Assembly: GCF_052324685.1 (NCBI RefSeq) | Contig: NW_027506918.1 | Span: 527,501-591,500 of the forward strand | DNA: 64,000 nt | From: Brachyhypopomus gauderio | Taxonomy: Eukaryota > Chordata > Actinopteri > Gymnotiformes > Hypopomidae | Direction: 5' to 3' | Shown: positions 11,666 through 30,269 of the stretch, in pieces | Layout of the letters: each line of letters begins with the position of its first letter | Position numbering within the stretch: the first letter of the stretch is position 1 | Notes under the pieces: generated by a model | Seen by the model: the letters and a program-made list of their open reading frames with translations, nothing else | Databases searched by the model: none | Told to the model about the DNA's origin: nothing | Made by a program: the position numbers and the translations under genes

Positions 11666-14592
11666 TTAACTTTGCTGTTCCACAGTTACTGATATCTTTG
11701 CTGGTAAGATCCTCATAGGAGAGGAACTGTAACTGCAGAATAATGGGAAAACAGTGTCAGTAAAAGTGTGTGTTATAGTGCACAGGTGTGAACTGGTTAG
11801 AAGATCAGTGAATGTCACTTTCCCCCTGTCCCAGTCCAGCTGAACTCTGACCCTCTGCAGTTCCTCTGTAGGTGTGAAGTAGTGATCTGTCTGTCCTGGG
11901 CAGCGTGTCCAGTAAGTGCCCGGATTGTAGCCCAGACTCCACACTGAATCCCAGACCCTCTCTCCCTTTCTCCATTCAGACTCTCTAATTACACCCAGTG
12001 CCCACTCATCACTGTCTCCAACATCAACATCCCAGCAGTGTGTCCCTGAGTTAAAGCCCTCAGAGCCCAGGACACACTCACACACATCAAATCTCTCTGG
12101 ATTATCAGGAAGCAGTGAGTTCTGTGGTCTCTCTTCTACAGTAGTGAGATCATCAGACAGGTGGAGGTGTGGATGTGCAGTGTTGGGGTCCAGAGTAACA
12201 GGGTCTGAGGAGAGAGAACAGAATGAATCATCATGTTCTTCATGTGTTTATGTGATGAGGTCACATCTACAGACTGCAGGCCCTTTACTCTGAGTGAAAT
12301 GCTGCAGTAGGTTGATGAGAGGGAAGTGATGGTGATGTGTGTTCACCACACACCCCTGCAGTACTTGTGTGCTTGTTTTGACGCTTGAAATTGTGTCTGT
12401 TTTATTCATTAATATATTTCTACATATCTTGGATTCATTATGTGAGTATCACATGTTACACTGAGTGTCACACTGCATGTGTGTATTATTAGTGTCTGTG
12501 TACTGAAGTGTGTGTGTGTCCTCATTAGTGGGTGGATACTGTTACAGTTCCCCCACTAAAGGGCGCTACTCCCAGAGTGACTAACACCAGTGGACAGTCC
12601 CCAGACTGAAGGACAGGACCAGAGGACGAGGACCACAGTGTCCAGACCCCCCAGGAGCAGATCCTCCAGGGAGGAGTCCACCGACGTGCCACAACTACAA
12701 CACCCTCCCCAGGACAACAGGGGGCTACACACACAACACAGACACAGTGACAGACAGAAACACAGACACAGTGATGCCATGACAACACCAAGGAAAACTC
12801 TCGTACCAACACAAAGATGTTATCAGTGACACAGACAGATGCAGACATGTACACAAAAACAGCAACAGAGATACAGACAAGGACACAGACACAAAGATGG
12901 CGACAGGGATACACACCGACAGGGACAGACAAACAGACAAGGGAGGGTCCTGGCCGACATGCAGGGAACCTGCTGGTCCCTGGGGGGGCGCCGACCCACA
13001 GAGGCTGGAGCAGGGGGTGTCTGCTTGGGCTCAGCTGGACTCTGGGCTGTGGGGAGGTGGAGATGTGTCTGGGTGTTTGGAGTGCTGTGTCCTGTTCCTG
13101 GAACAGTGTGGGTGTAGAACCTCCTCCACCTCCATCTGTCAGCACTGCTAGGATCTCCACCTTCACAACCACACTCCTCTGAGCACTACGACTCCTCTTA
13201 ATAGGATGGAGGATTGTGGGAAGCCCCTTAGCCTGGAGTCTCAAGGACCCGCGTCCCACTCCATACAGCCCTATAGGGTCAGACTCAGGGTGATGGGGAG
13301 TGGGTGGTGTAGAGGTGGAGAGTGCGTGGTGTGTAGAGGGGAGAGTGGGTGGTGTAGAGGTGGAGAGTGGGTGGTGTGTAGAGGGGAGAGTGGGTGGTGT
13401 GTAGAGGTGGAGAGTGGGTGGTGTGTAGAGGGGGAGAGTGGGTGTTGTGTAGAGGTGGAGAGTGGGTGGTGTAGAGGTGGAGAGTGGGTGGTGTGTAGAG
13501 GGGAGAGTGGGTGGTGTAGAGGTGGAGAGTGGGTGGTGTGTAGAGGGGAGAGTGGGTGGTGTGTAGAGGTGGAGAGTGGGTGGTGTGTAGAGGGGGAGAG
13601 TGTGTGGTGTGTAGAGGGGGAGAGTGGGTGGTGTGTAGAGGGGGAGAGTGGGTGGTGTGTAGAGGGGAGAGTGGGTGGTGTGTAGAGGTGGAGAGTGGGT
13701 GGTGTGTAGATGTGGAGAGTGGGTGGTGTAGATCTCCTCATGGACTGACTGTCTCTCCTCAGACCAGCAGTCAACTGGTCGTCCCCCTCACTGTTTATAC
13801 TAATACAGCCTTTAATACTGGAATAGTTCATGTACCAAACACACAATGTTAATGTTTCTCTCTCTAAAGAGTTCTAATTGTGAGGAGAACAGAATTACTC
13901 TAATTAATCAAAGAACACCAAAACTCACAGTACTGGAGAATCTTCTGCATTCTCTCCCAGACTCTGAACTTCAGGTTGGAAAGATGTTTTGCTACATTGA
14001 TCAGAGCTCCTGACACCTTCTCATGTTGTTTTGGGGTGTGATGAACTCTGGAAGTGTATAAAGCTGTATTATCATAATATTTTAGCATATATCATATTCT
14101 AATTATTTAACATTTAAATTAACACATGAAAAAAATTTCACATGAAATATACAAAGCTGTATTATTATCTTTCATTAAACATATCAGTGTATCTAACCAC
14201 GTTTTGCACATAATCAGTATCAAAAATGTATTTATATTTTCTTAAATACCGTCTTCATATATCATGTTTCTGAAATAACAGAGACCACATACTGAAGATT
14301 TGAATGTATGAGAACAATTTCACAAACACAATGTGTAACATAATATATCAAACAGAAATAATAATCATTTACTTTTTCAGTGTGGACGACACGTTCTGAT
14401 AAGGAAACAGAGGAACAAACACAGAAAGTGAAATCAAATTTTAGTCATTTTGTTTATATAAGGGTCAAACATGCATCTTCCTTATATGATAACATCAATG
14501 TGTCTAAAGACCCTCACACACACACACACACACGCGCGCACGCACACACACAAACTAAAACAAATGTCAAAACATTTTACTTATGCATTTGT

Positions 14593-14674
<82 letters not shown>

Positions 14675-15881
14675 TACAGACTGAGTGATTCTTACTAGTA
14701 AGAACGGGATGTTCTCAGCTTCCATCTCCTTCTCTGTGTTTCTGATTTGATCTGAAAGAGATGCTATTTCTCCACTCATCTCCTCAATCTTCCTCCTCAT
14801 CATGTGACTCTTCTGCTCCTCTTCCTCCTTCAGTGCAGCTATTCTTGCTGCTTCTTCATCTCTTAGAAACTGGTGGATCTTCTCAAACTCCTCCTTTATC
14901 TGCCTCTCTGTGTGCTGGGCCTGATACTGGAATGGGAGATGATGAGGAAATATAAACTGTCCAAATGTGTGTGTTTCATTATGGTGTACGTGGACAGTGA
15001 TCACAGCACCATTCAGAACACAGAGTGACCTTTCACCTTAATGTGTGCTGCTGTTTTATCACAGACTTGTTTATGTTCCTCTAAGACCTTCAGATGCTGC
15101 TGTAGAGACTCCAGTGAGGTCTTGAGTTTGTTCTGTAAAATACGGGTTTAGTAGAGGACAGTGTGAGTCTTATAGGACTCATCACTGCATCTGTATAGAT
15201 GTGCTGGAGATTACAGTGATTATAATGACTGAACACAATGGCATGATTACTATGATTCCTTATCATCCTTTTACTATCAAATTGAGATGTATGATATATT
15301 GTAGCAGGATGTATATCAATATTTTTATTTATATTTTCACGATGAATGAAGGTCTGATTTAGTTGTCTGAAATCTCATCATCTGACAAATTTAATCTAGA
15401 CTGTCTAACATATATTTCAAGATAATTGTAAACACTGGAAAAACATTACAGTTAAACATTAGTGTATATTTCATACCTTAAAGTCACACACAGCTTCCTC
15501 TACTGGACAGCAGTCATGAGTTTTATGCTCCTTTGAAATCTGACACACCACACACACAGGCTGTTGGTCCTCCAGACAGAAGACTTTGAGTTTCTCATTG
15601 TGCAGACTGCAGAGAACCTCAGACCCTGCTGAAGATCTCTGACTCCTGCTCGCTAGAAAAGACTCACACAGGTTCTTTAATGCACGATTAAGGGGAGGTT
15701 CAGATTTAGAAGATCTTCTCCTACAAACTGGACATTCTTGAGATCCCTTGGTTTCCCAGAACTGCTGCAGACAGGTTTTACACACACTGTGGGTACATGA
15801 CAGTAAAACAGGATCCCTGAAGATGTCACAGCACACAGGACATGAAAACTCTTCTTCTGACAGAGGGTTTGTAGCAGCCAT
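11666..15881 (-). CDS. TRIM-2: complete TRIM35-like E3 ubiquitin ligase (6 exons, 468 aa)
   Basis: Exons: 15477-15881 (RING and B-box), 15037-15132 and 14696-14920 (coiled coil), 14373-14395 (23-bp exon), 13929-14047 ([20 protein letters not shown]), 11666-12204 (PRY-SPRY/B30.2). All junctions are GT-AG and the total, 1407 bp, is divisible by three. RING and B-box ligands are all present. B30.2 shows [26 protein letters not shown] and [12 protein letters not shown] and ends VEQQS. Exon 6 is 6 bp shorter than in its paralogues, giving [10 protein letters not shown]. The RING would catalyse ubiquitin transfer, the coiled coil dimerise and B30.2 bind a target; the fish family expands rapidly, often with immune roles. 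Start: the ATG at 15881; longer readings begin at TTG. Confidence 0.9.
12205..13295. other. TRIM-2 intron 5, unique part
   Basis: Sequence from 12525 to 13295 is paralogous to 35677-36465 in TRIM-4 and in part to 63640-63930 near TRIM-5. It has CA/GA-rich simple runs (ACACAGACACAGTGACAGAC). Open frames here are low-complexity and shared on both strands, so I do not call genes. Confidence 0.6.
13296..13730. repeat. 24-bp minisatellite in TRIM-2 intron 5
   Basis: About 18 units of GTAGAGGTGGAGAGTGGGTG with GT-length variants. The plus strand is almost free of C. Long open frames across it on both strands are artefacts of the repeat. Confidence 0.95.
14589..14672. repeat. (GT)n(GA)n microsatellite in TRIM-2 intron 3
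   Basis: Compound dinucleotide repeat just inside the intron 3 donor, as in TRIM-1 and TRIM-3. Confidence 0.95.
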
Positions 15882-16224
15882 TTCCTCCAACAGCTGCTGT
15901 GCTGTTTCTCTGTAATGTCTCCTTCTGTACAAATTTCACTTTCACTTTTAGATCGTCTGTAATAAACACAGTAGCACAGGAGAGAATCAGTCACTGTAGT
16001 CCTTTATCCAGCTGAGGAAGTTTAGACTCCTTTTAGAAATAAGGCAGAAAGAAGTAAATACCAGAGTTAAGAGGTTTTCATAATATTTATAACTCACCTG
16101 AACGCAGAATTAATAAAGACTATGTGTGTCATTCCCAGATTTACTTCCTCAAACAGGGAGGTCTGTACAGGGAGGAGGAGCTTCGGTTTAAGAGCTAATA
16201 TGCTGCAAAACATACATGATTTCT

Positions 16225-16238
16225 CCACCAGATGGCGA
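16225..16238 (+). promoter_or_regulatory. CTCF-like motif upstream of TRIM-2
   Basis: CCACCAGATGGCGA differs from the CTCF core at the last position only. It lies 344 bp upstream of the TRIM-2 ATG, the same spacing as in TRIM-3. Confidence 0.4.
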
Positions 16239-16239
16239 C

Positions 16240-17290
16240 AGTTCTGCAGCTGCAGAACAGATCACTGTTAGGATGTGTTCAATGGTCATACAAGAATGAC
16301 TAAACTCAGGAGGTCAAAATATGAATCAGTTCTCATTTCAAAATCTTAATATTTTTAATTTGAAGATGTGAAATTACATTAAACGCATGTTATCATGAAT
16401 ATGTCATAAAAAGCTAAGACACGTGACACTGGGTCCTGGAGTAACTGTTCACAGAATGATCACACTGTGTAAGAAGGGCAGAAACCAGGAGAGCAGAGAG
16501 TGGAGGAAGAGTTTCAATCACGGTAACCTCAGCCAAATAAATAAAGTGGTGATTAAAGAATGACTAAACTCAGTAGGTCAAAAGATGAATCAGATCTCAT
16601 TTCAAAACTTTAATATTTTTTACATTAATTAAATGAAATGACATTAAACACACGTTGCCATGAATACATATATTGTTAAAAGCCAAGACTCCTGACACTG
16701 GACCAGCAAAATCAAAGTTGTTGATTTCAAAAATTTGGCAGGCCGCCAAATGCATGCTGAATTATTGTGCAAATCTGTTTTTTGTTTTGTCACTAATTCA
16801 CAGGTCGGTGTAAGAGGCCTTGCTTTAGCCACGGGAAAGTCTGCAACCCAACCTGAAACCAGGGGACTGGGTGGTCGTGAAGGGTTAAAGGAGGAGGAGC
16901 TGGTGAGCACAGAGGCAGAGTGCACGGAGTAGGTTACACCCCAGCTCCTATAGGGTGAAAGGAGGGTGTTCAGGGTGCCTCAGGTGAGTGGGAGGAGTGC
17001 AGAGTGGGTGTGCTCACACTCCAAGCACAACAACTGTCAAGAAAGGTCAACGATCACCCACCATGACCCCTATACTCCTGCTCATCCTGTGGGGGGTGTT
17101 GACACTTCCCCAGGAGGGGAGAGCAGGGATACAGGACACCATGCTTTACTTCACCTACCAGGACCCCTATTTTCCCTGCGAAAACCATTAGGGGACCTGT
17201 TGAACCGGAAGAGTGGAGATTTGAACATATATTTTTTTCAGAAACTCAGTACCAGGTTTAATCACTTTATCTGCGTGACATCTATGTACA
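16240..17290. other. TRIM-2 upstream flank and unassigned sequence
   Basis: The part around 16660-16735 (AAGACTCCTGACACTGGAC) is paralogous to 28550-28600 upstream of TRIM-3. Positions 16930-17200 show no recognised feature. Confidence 0.4.
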
Positions 17291-17294
17291 TAGG

Positions 17295-17560
17295 CAAAGC
17301 ATTTCTTCATTGCAAAGCATTCTATCATTATCAACAGTATCATCATGTGTCGGTGAAAGCATTTCTTCATTGAAAAGCATGGGAACAGTTTGTCTTACCA
17401 GACCCTTCCCGATCGTCACCAGTCGAACCCCTCGGACCGTCAGTCCCCGCCTTGACTTTGCCCAACTTGCTTCATTGCAAAGCATTCTATCATTATCAAC
17501 ACTATCAGCATGTGTTAGCGAAAGCATTTCTTCATTGCAAAGCATGGGAACTTTTCTGAA
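17295..17560. repeat. Duplicated ~85-bp segment, offset ~162 bp
   Basis: TTCATTGCAAAGCATTCTAT through AAGCATGGGAAC appears at about 17307-17391 and 17469-17552, with unrelated sequence between. The downstream part (17575-17830) has AT-rich then mixed sequence resembling an LTR, but I found no matching ends. Confidence 0.6.
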
Positions 17561-17829
17561 AATAGATGAGGACTCAGACGTGGTTAAAATGATTAATTTA
17601 TTAAAATATATAAATATATAAAATGAACAAAGACAAACACAAGACAGAGACAGACATGAGAGTCTCATTCAAGCATGACAACTCTGAGAACAAGGGGACA
17701 GTCCCCCTGCTTATATACAATCTTAAACACAATTCAGCAGTTCTAGCAAGCAAGTTTAGCACAGCATGTTCAAAACATAGGCGCCCAGCAGGCTACTTTG
17801 CCTCACGTGTGTGTATCTCCTAATATGGA

Positions 17830-18190
17830 CTTCCCTAGAGTTAGCGGAAGAAACTGATGTATCAGTTGAACGGAGAGAAAGCTAACTAGTGACTAGTGAC
17901 AACCAGTTAACAGAGTGCTCTTACCCTCTGCACTCTCCTTGACCTGGGTCACAGTATAGCACACATGCATAATATGAACTAAACACAAGTACAAGTATGA
18001 TTACACTGAAACACACCATTAATGTCTAATCAAATGACATGTACTAAATCATAAAGTTCATAATGATCTCTTATAATAACTAAACATGATCTAATCAATA
18101 ATTTCTGTCACACTGACATTACTTCTTGACAGAACCCAAGAGGGGCCAATTCTCAGTAGATCAGGAACAGAAACACCAGATCTTAACACT
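17830..18190. other. Unassigned sequence
   Basis: AT-rich, with no long frame and no recognised repeat. Confidence 0.4.
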
Positions 18191-18205
18191 AACACTAGTG
18201 CATGT

Positions 18206-18931
18206 TTGTTACAGCTCAACAGTGCAGTACTGAGAAGAGAGGAAGGATTTGAAAACACCAGGAGGTCCTTAGACTCAATTGAAATGATATTACACCATTT
18301 GCAAACAATGATAGCAGAGCTTTGCAGTGGAGAAGAATGGAACGGTCAAGTGAAGGAGCCCTCACTAAAAAGAGTGATGGAGACGTCTGCACAGTGTCAC
18401 ACTGAGAGGAAGATACACTCCACAACAGAAAGAGAGTGATCACTCTCACTTAGGAGAACAGAAGAAGAGAGAAAGGTGGACCTGACCTGGGAGAAGAATG
18501 AAATGGAACGAGATCTCCAGAAAATAAAGGACAGAGTGACCTATCTGGAGAGATTCATAATGCAAGCAAGAAAAGAGAAGAGAGAGATGGAGGATGTGAT
18601 GACCAGAGAGATTACACTGAAGGAACACACTGAAGGAGATGTACAGACTGAGAGATGGAGAGAGAGAGATGTAGAGAGTGAGAGAGATGGAGGCATAGAG
18701 AGGATCAAACAGAACAAGAAAAAAAATCTGAAGAAACACGAAGATGATTGGCATCAAATATATTTGGAGATGCGTGGTGAGAAAGAAAAAGAAACAATGA
18801 TTGATGGATTGAAGGAAAATATTAAGGAAAAAGAGACAAAGTATGAAAACTTTAAGATGATGTGTTCAGTAGAGAGAAGGCCACATGTAAATCCATCCAA
18901 GGAAGGTCAGAAAACGAAAGAAAAGACCTGA
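18206..18931 (+). pseudogene. Glu/Lys-rich coiled-coil gene fragment
   Basis: Two frames, 18206-18439 and 18476-18931, encode charged heptad-like sequence (for example ERDLQKIKDRVTYLERFIMQ). A possible acceptor (TTTGTTACAG) precedes the first. Between and after them stops appear, and the sequence to 19300 decays into GA-rich AGAGAGAAAG runs. I do not recognise the family. A related short N-terminal piece (MRSREWRNSFNSYIQGEMEM) is at 28740-28836 and a decayed version near 16489, so it may be a plus-strand gene once duplicated with the TRIM units. A simple GA-rich repeat with chance frames is the alternative. Confidence 0.35.
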
Positions 18932-19441
18932 ATGTGAAAAGAAGCTACAGATGGAGAGGAGATGGATAGAAAGTGAGAGAAGGAGAGAAAGGAGAGAAAG
19001 TGAGAGAAAAAGAGAAAGTGAGAGAAGGAGAGAAAGGGGAGAAGAAAAAAAAGTGAGAGCAAGAGAGAAGAGGACCTGTATGGGAGCATGAATACAGAAA
19101 TGGTGGAAGAGTTCAAGGAGGAACAACATCAAATAAAAAGGGAGAAAAGCATGAAGACAAAAAAGAAGAGACAGAAGGACGAAAAGCTGAAGGAAGCAGA
19201 GAAAAATGTGCTGAGAAAAACAGTAATGTTCAGCTTGAGAGGAATGAGAAAGAAATAAAAAGAAAGAAGAGAGGGAGCATAGAAAGAGGAGAAACAAAGT
19301 CCTCTGCCTGACAGACTGAGAGGAGTTAAAGTGTGCTGGACATGAGGACACACTGGGATCACACTGACCCCACTATAATGATATTCAGTTAATGATGTAA
19401 TTTAATTGTAACACTAGATGTCACTAGTGAGATAACGATAG

Positions 19442-20284
19442 TTAAACAGAACATGAATAGATGGAGTAGGAAGAACACACGTTGAGCGAGTGGGAAATAA
19501 AACAAGACAAGTTTCTTAAAGTGTCTATCTTTATTGTATTAAGAACGAATACAATAACGTTACATGGTACCAGGAGTAAATCATAAAGCCCTCTCAACGG
19601 GCACGCGACCAGTCTTTCTGGCAGCCCCCGTGGGGCGCGACGCAGGATGGCCCCTCGCCAAGGACCCCAGCATGGAACTCCACCTCCCCCTGGTGATCGC
19701 TCCCCTGATCTGGCCTCCTGAGTGGTGCTCTCTTCCTCCATTTCCTCTTCTTCACCGTCTGAACACCAGATCATTGGCTCCACCGGGGTTTCGTCACGGG
19801 ACCAGTCCATAGTGCTCCCCTCAGAGGGATAGGGACAGACTTCCTCCTTGCACCCTCTCTTCCCCCTCACCGTTTCCCCGGAGAACTCCGAGGGGGGCGG
19901 ACTCAAGTCCTCCTCCTCCGTTTACGGGTCACTGTCTTCCTCCTCTGTGCACGGCTCACCGTTCTCGTCCTCCGTGTACGGCTCACCGTCCGAGTACTCG
20001 GATGGAGGAGGGCGTTCTTCTTCCTCGCCCTCACCATAATACTCGGTGGGGGCCGAGTATACGGACGGAGGAGGGCTTTCCTCCTTTTCACAGTACTCCT
20101 CCGACTCTACTCCCTCGAACTCGCTCTCGGGGGTCTTCTCTGCTGAGCAGAGCTCTAGGGAGCCAAGCGCCAGAGGCGAGCAGTCTCTAGTGGGAGAGCC
20201 GTGTCGCTCCTTCCACATCCTCACCGCCGCTTCGCCATCAAAGCCACCTTGGTGTCCCGAGCCTGACGCAGCAGGTGCGCGCAC
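19442..20284 (-). pseudogene. Acidic Pro/Ser/Glu-rich ORF of a retroelement remnant, one stop
   Basis: Two frames, 20284-19922 and 19906-19442, are in the same register and separated by one TAA at about 19921-19923; homologous neighbouring repeats have TAC there, so a single substitution explains the stop. The protein has internal repeats (PPPSEYSDGEPYTEDENGEP, PPPSEFSGE). An overlapping frame upstream (20538-20221) reads EEMQQDPLCAHLLRQARD. I do not recognise a domain. The flanking 20429-20765 block looks like an LTR, so a retroelement origin is inferred. Confidence 0.35.
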
Positions 20285-20428
20285 AACGGGTCCTGCTGCA
20301 TCTCCTCGCTGGTCACTGGGGCTTCGCGGTGCTGTGCAGGAGAAGAGGCATGGTGGTGCCTGCTGGGCCTCTTCCCCTTCTTGGCACGGGTCGTGTATCC
20401 TGGCGTTCGATTGGTCGGCTCGTCTTTC

Positions 20429-20765
20429 TGTGATGCTCGGTGGAGGGCGAAGGACGAGGCACAGAATCCTTGCTTGATGAACGCCACGTTTATTAACATA
20501 TAAGTTTTAGCGCGGATAGCGCACACACAACTATACACACATTATCGTGTATGACTTAGACAAAGACGAGCATGGGACACTGCGCGAACGCACATTAAAT
20601 AGACAAACCACATAACCCCAGAGTGATCACGAGACGAGCCACAGTTGAGACGAATGAACACATTTCGACACATCCACACCCACGAAGATCCACAGACGCA
20701 GACGACTAGACGTAGACGACATAAATACACGCCCAAAGGGGAGGAGTCAGGGGCTGTAACGTGAC
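20429..20765 (-). repeat. Candidate LTR of a retroelement remnant
   Basis: On the minus strand it starts TGTCACGTTACAGCC and ends ATCACA, with AATAAA near the 3' side. It interrupts the 58-bp repeat downstream of TRIM-3 (GAGATCAGG resumes at 20766). No second copy was found, so the call is tentative. Confidence 0.4.
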
Positions 20766-20855
20766 AGAGATCAGGAAAACACAGATCAAACACTTAATCA
20801 GGGACAATACAGCAGAATGATCATCACCCTTATACACTTGGACTGCTGAACATTA

Positions 20856-20861
20856 TTTATT
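20856..20861 (-). promoter_or_regulatory. Poly(A) signal AATAAA for TRIM-3
   Basis: AATAAA about 289 bp after the TRIM-3 stop, in sequence conserved with TRIM-2 and TRIM-4. Confidence 0.5.
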
Positions 20862-21149
20862 ATGGCATCATTATGGTAAGAGATTCCAGTCAGGACATCA
20901 GATCCATATTTCTCACATGTAATACATTCACATTCAGTGGACTCAAACTTTCTGATGATTCAGGTTATAAAAATGTAATGACAAAGAGAAATTAAAAAAT
21001 TATACTTTCTAAGTCAATAGTTAATAATCAAAGTCATGATTCTAATATTTTGAGGAAAAACTTATTGAATTTTCTAAGATATAGTCAAAATATATATTTA
21101 TAAATATAATGTTCATTATTACATGTATGCAGATTAATTCAAGGCAACG

Positions 21150-28132
<6,983 letters not shown>

Positions 28133-28474
28133 TTCCTCCAACAGCTGCTGTGCTGTTTCTCTGTAATGTCTCCTTCTGTACAAACTTCACTTTCACTTTT
28201 AGATCTTCTGTAATAAACACAGTAGCACAGGAGAGAATCAGTCACTGTAGTCCTTTATCCAGCTGAGGGAGTTTAGACTCCTTTCAGAAATAAGGCAGAA
28301 AGAAGTAAATACCAGAGTTAAGAGGTTTTTATAATATTTATAACTCACTTGAACGTATAATTAATAAAGACTAGTGTGGCGTTCCAAGATTTACTTCCTC
28401 AACAAGGCCGACGTGTACAGGGAGGAGGGGCTTTGGTCTAAGAGTTAATAAGCTGGTAAACATACATGATTTTT

Positions 28475-28488
28475 CCACCAGATGGCGA
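28475..28488 (+). promoter_or_regulatory. CTCF-like motif upstream of TRIM-3
   Basis: CCACCAGATGGCGA, 343 bp upstream of the TRIM-3 ATG; one mismatch to the CTCF core. Confidence 0.4.
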
Positions 28489-28739
28489 CAGAGCACTATG
28501 ACTAAGTGAATCAAGCGACCCTCAGCTGTCTCATATATGAATACATATATTGTTAAAAGCTAAGACTCCTGACACTGGACTAGCATTGCAAAGTTGTTGA
28601 TTTCTTATTCACAAATAAGACCTCGGTGTTCAGAGAATAGAATACAGCAGAGAGCATGCAGGACCCACATACGACCAGAGAGGGCGCTGGAGTAACTGTG
28701 TTCACAGAACCGTGTTCACACTGTAAAAGAGCAGAAACC

Positions 28740-28836
28740 ATGAGGAGCAGAGAGTGGAGGAACAGCTTCAACAGCTACATACAGGGAGAGATGGAGATGA
28801 AAAAGAAAGCTGATGAGAGAGAGAGAGAGAGAGATT
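28740..28836 (+). pseudogene. Possible N-terminal exon of a coiled-coil gene
   Basis: The frame begins MRSREWRNSFNSYIQGEMEM and ends in ADERERERD with a stop in a GA run. It is divergent from TRIM-3. A decayed counterpart lies near 16489-16530 upstream of TRIM-2, and coiled-coil frames follow at 18206-18931. Too short for a firm call. Confidence 0.25.
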
Positions 28837-28839
28837 AAT

Positions 28840-29617
28840 TTCATGAATCTCATTAATTTCTCATAAATTTTAATAGCAGGATTTCTACTATTTGCTACTA
28901 CACCTATCCTTAACACGAGGGGAATCAACAGAAAGAACAAAAGAAAGAAAGAGTGGCGGTCTTGGTAGACTGCACAAAGCAGTAGGCAGAACCACTCGAT
29001 CCCCAGCTGTGATTCGCTGAAGCAGCTCCTATAGGAAACGGCGTTGTGCTGAGCGTGCAGGACAAAATTTTGCTTCTAAATTCGAATTGGTTGAGATTGG
29101 AGGATGCCACGCATACATTAGGCAAAAGTTAGCCCTTCGCCAATCGGGCGGTTATTTTATTATGACTGCTGTTAACACCACATGAAATGTGCGCTACACT
29201 TACACAAAGGAGGAGTTAGTGGTCCTGCTGTTGGGTTGTTGCCCTCCTACGGCCCCCTCCATGTCTCCTGGTATCTGCTCCATGTTCTGGACACTGTGAT
29301 GACAGACACAGCAAACCTTCTTGCCACAGCTCACATTGATGTGCCATCCTGGATGAGCTGACCTACCTGAACAACTTCTGTGGTTTGTAGACACCACATC
29401 ATGCTACCTCTATGGTGAGAGAACTGACAAAATACAAAAGTGACCAAAACATCAGCTAGAAAGGATGAGAACAGAGAAAAGGTCTGTGGTCACCACCTGA
29501 AGAACCACTCCTATATAAGGAGGGGCTTGCTAATTGTCATTTCTACCTGTTGTCTGTTCCATTTGCACAACAGCAGGTGAAATTGATTCACAATCATTGT
29601 TGCTTTCTAACTGAACA
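28840..29617. repeat. Unassigned sequence with a dispersed-repeat segment
   Basis: Positions 29200-29600 (for example GTGACCAAAACATCAGC, GGTCTGTGGTCACCACCTG) resemble a repeat common in vertebrate genomes, probably the end of a DNA transposon. I cannot name the family with confidence. No gene. Confidence 0.35.
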
Positions 29618-30269
29618 GGGGTGAGTTTCCCGTAACGTTCTTAATGCTAAGTAGGCCTACTTTGTAACCTCGTACTTAAGAACATTCTTAAATTTACACT
29701 GGTTTCCCAAATGCCTTCATAACCCACGTCGTACTTAAACTTGTTTGTGAACCTACGAGTGGTCTGACCCTGTTGTAACTCGCTAAGTTGTTCTTAACCT
29801 GAAGTTTACGTGCAGTTCTGTCTGAAAAACAAAAGAGGCTGCTGATTATCCCTTTAAAAACGCTCCGAACTGCACATGCATGTGTGTACAAACACAAATC
29901 CATTAACAGTTAAATGTACTTTTGAAAGGGTAATTGCGTCAAGTAAATTAGATCCAATGTTTTTAGTTCAATACTGCACATAAATATACATACTAAACTG
30001 AAATTATTGTTTTCACAAAACAAACTATTGAAATTGGTTAAACTACAACATAGTATTTATTAATTTACAGTATATGCATTTTTTTTTCCAGTGGAACAGT
30101 TGTAGAATTCAAATAATATATTGTGCCCCGAGCAATGGTTACAAATTGGCCTACTAAGCTTGTTAACTCTTAACCAATCAAATTAATTCATTAATTACTT
30201 ATACATATAAGTAATCAAGATGAATGCTGACAATGGTGGTTATGTGGTGAACATGGCAGCTGCATAAAG

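Noticed and set aside
12525-13259. 244-codon minus-strand frame in TRIM-2 intron 5
   Set aside because: Low-complexity, overlapped by several frames on both strands, and its paralogue in TRIM-4 is broken in different places.
15882-15932. Longer N terminus for TRIM-2 and TRIM-3 ([16 protein letters not shown])
   Set aside because: The extension would start at TTG; the first ATG in frame is [11 protein letters not shown], shared with all copies.
18866-19351. Leu/Ser/Phe-rich minus-strand frame resembling membrane segments
   Set aside because: Complement of the GA-rich stretch on the plus strand; CT-rich DNA gives Leu/Ser/Phe in any frame.
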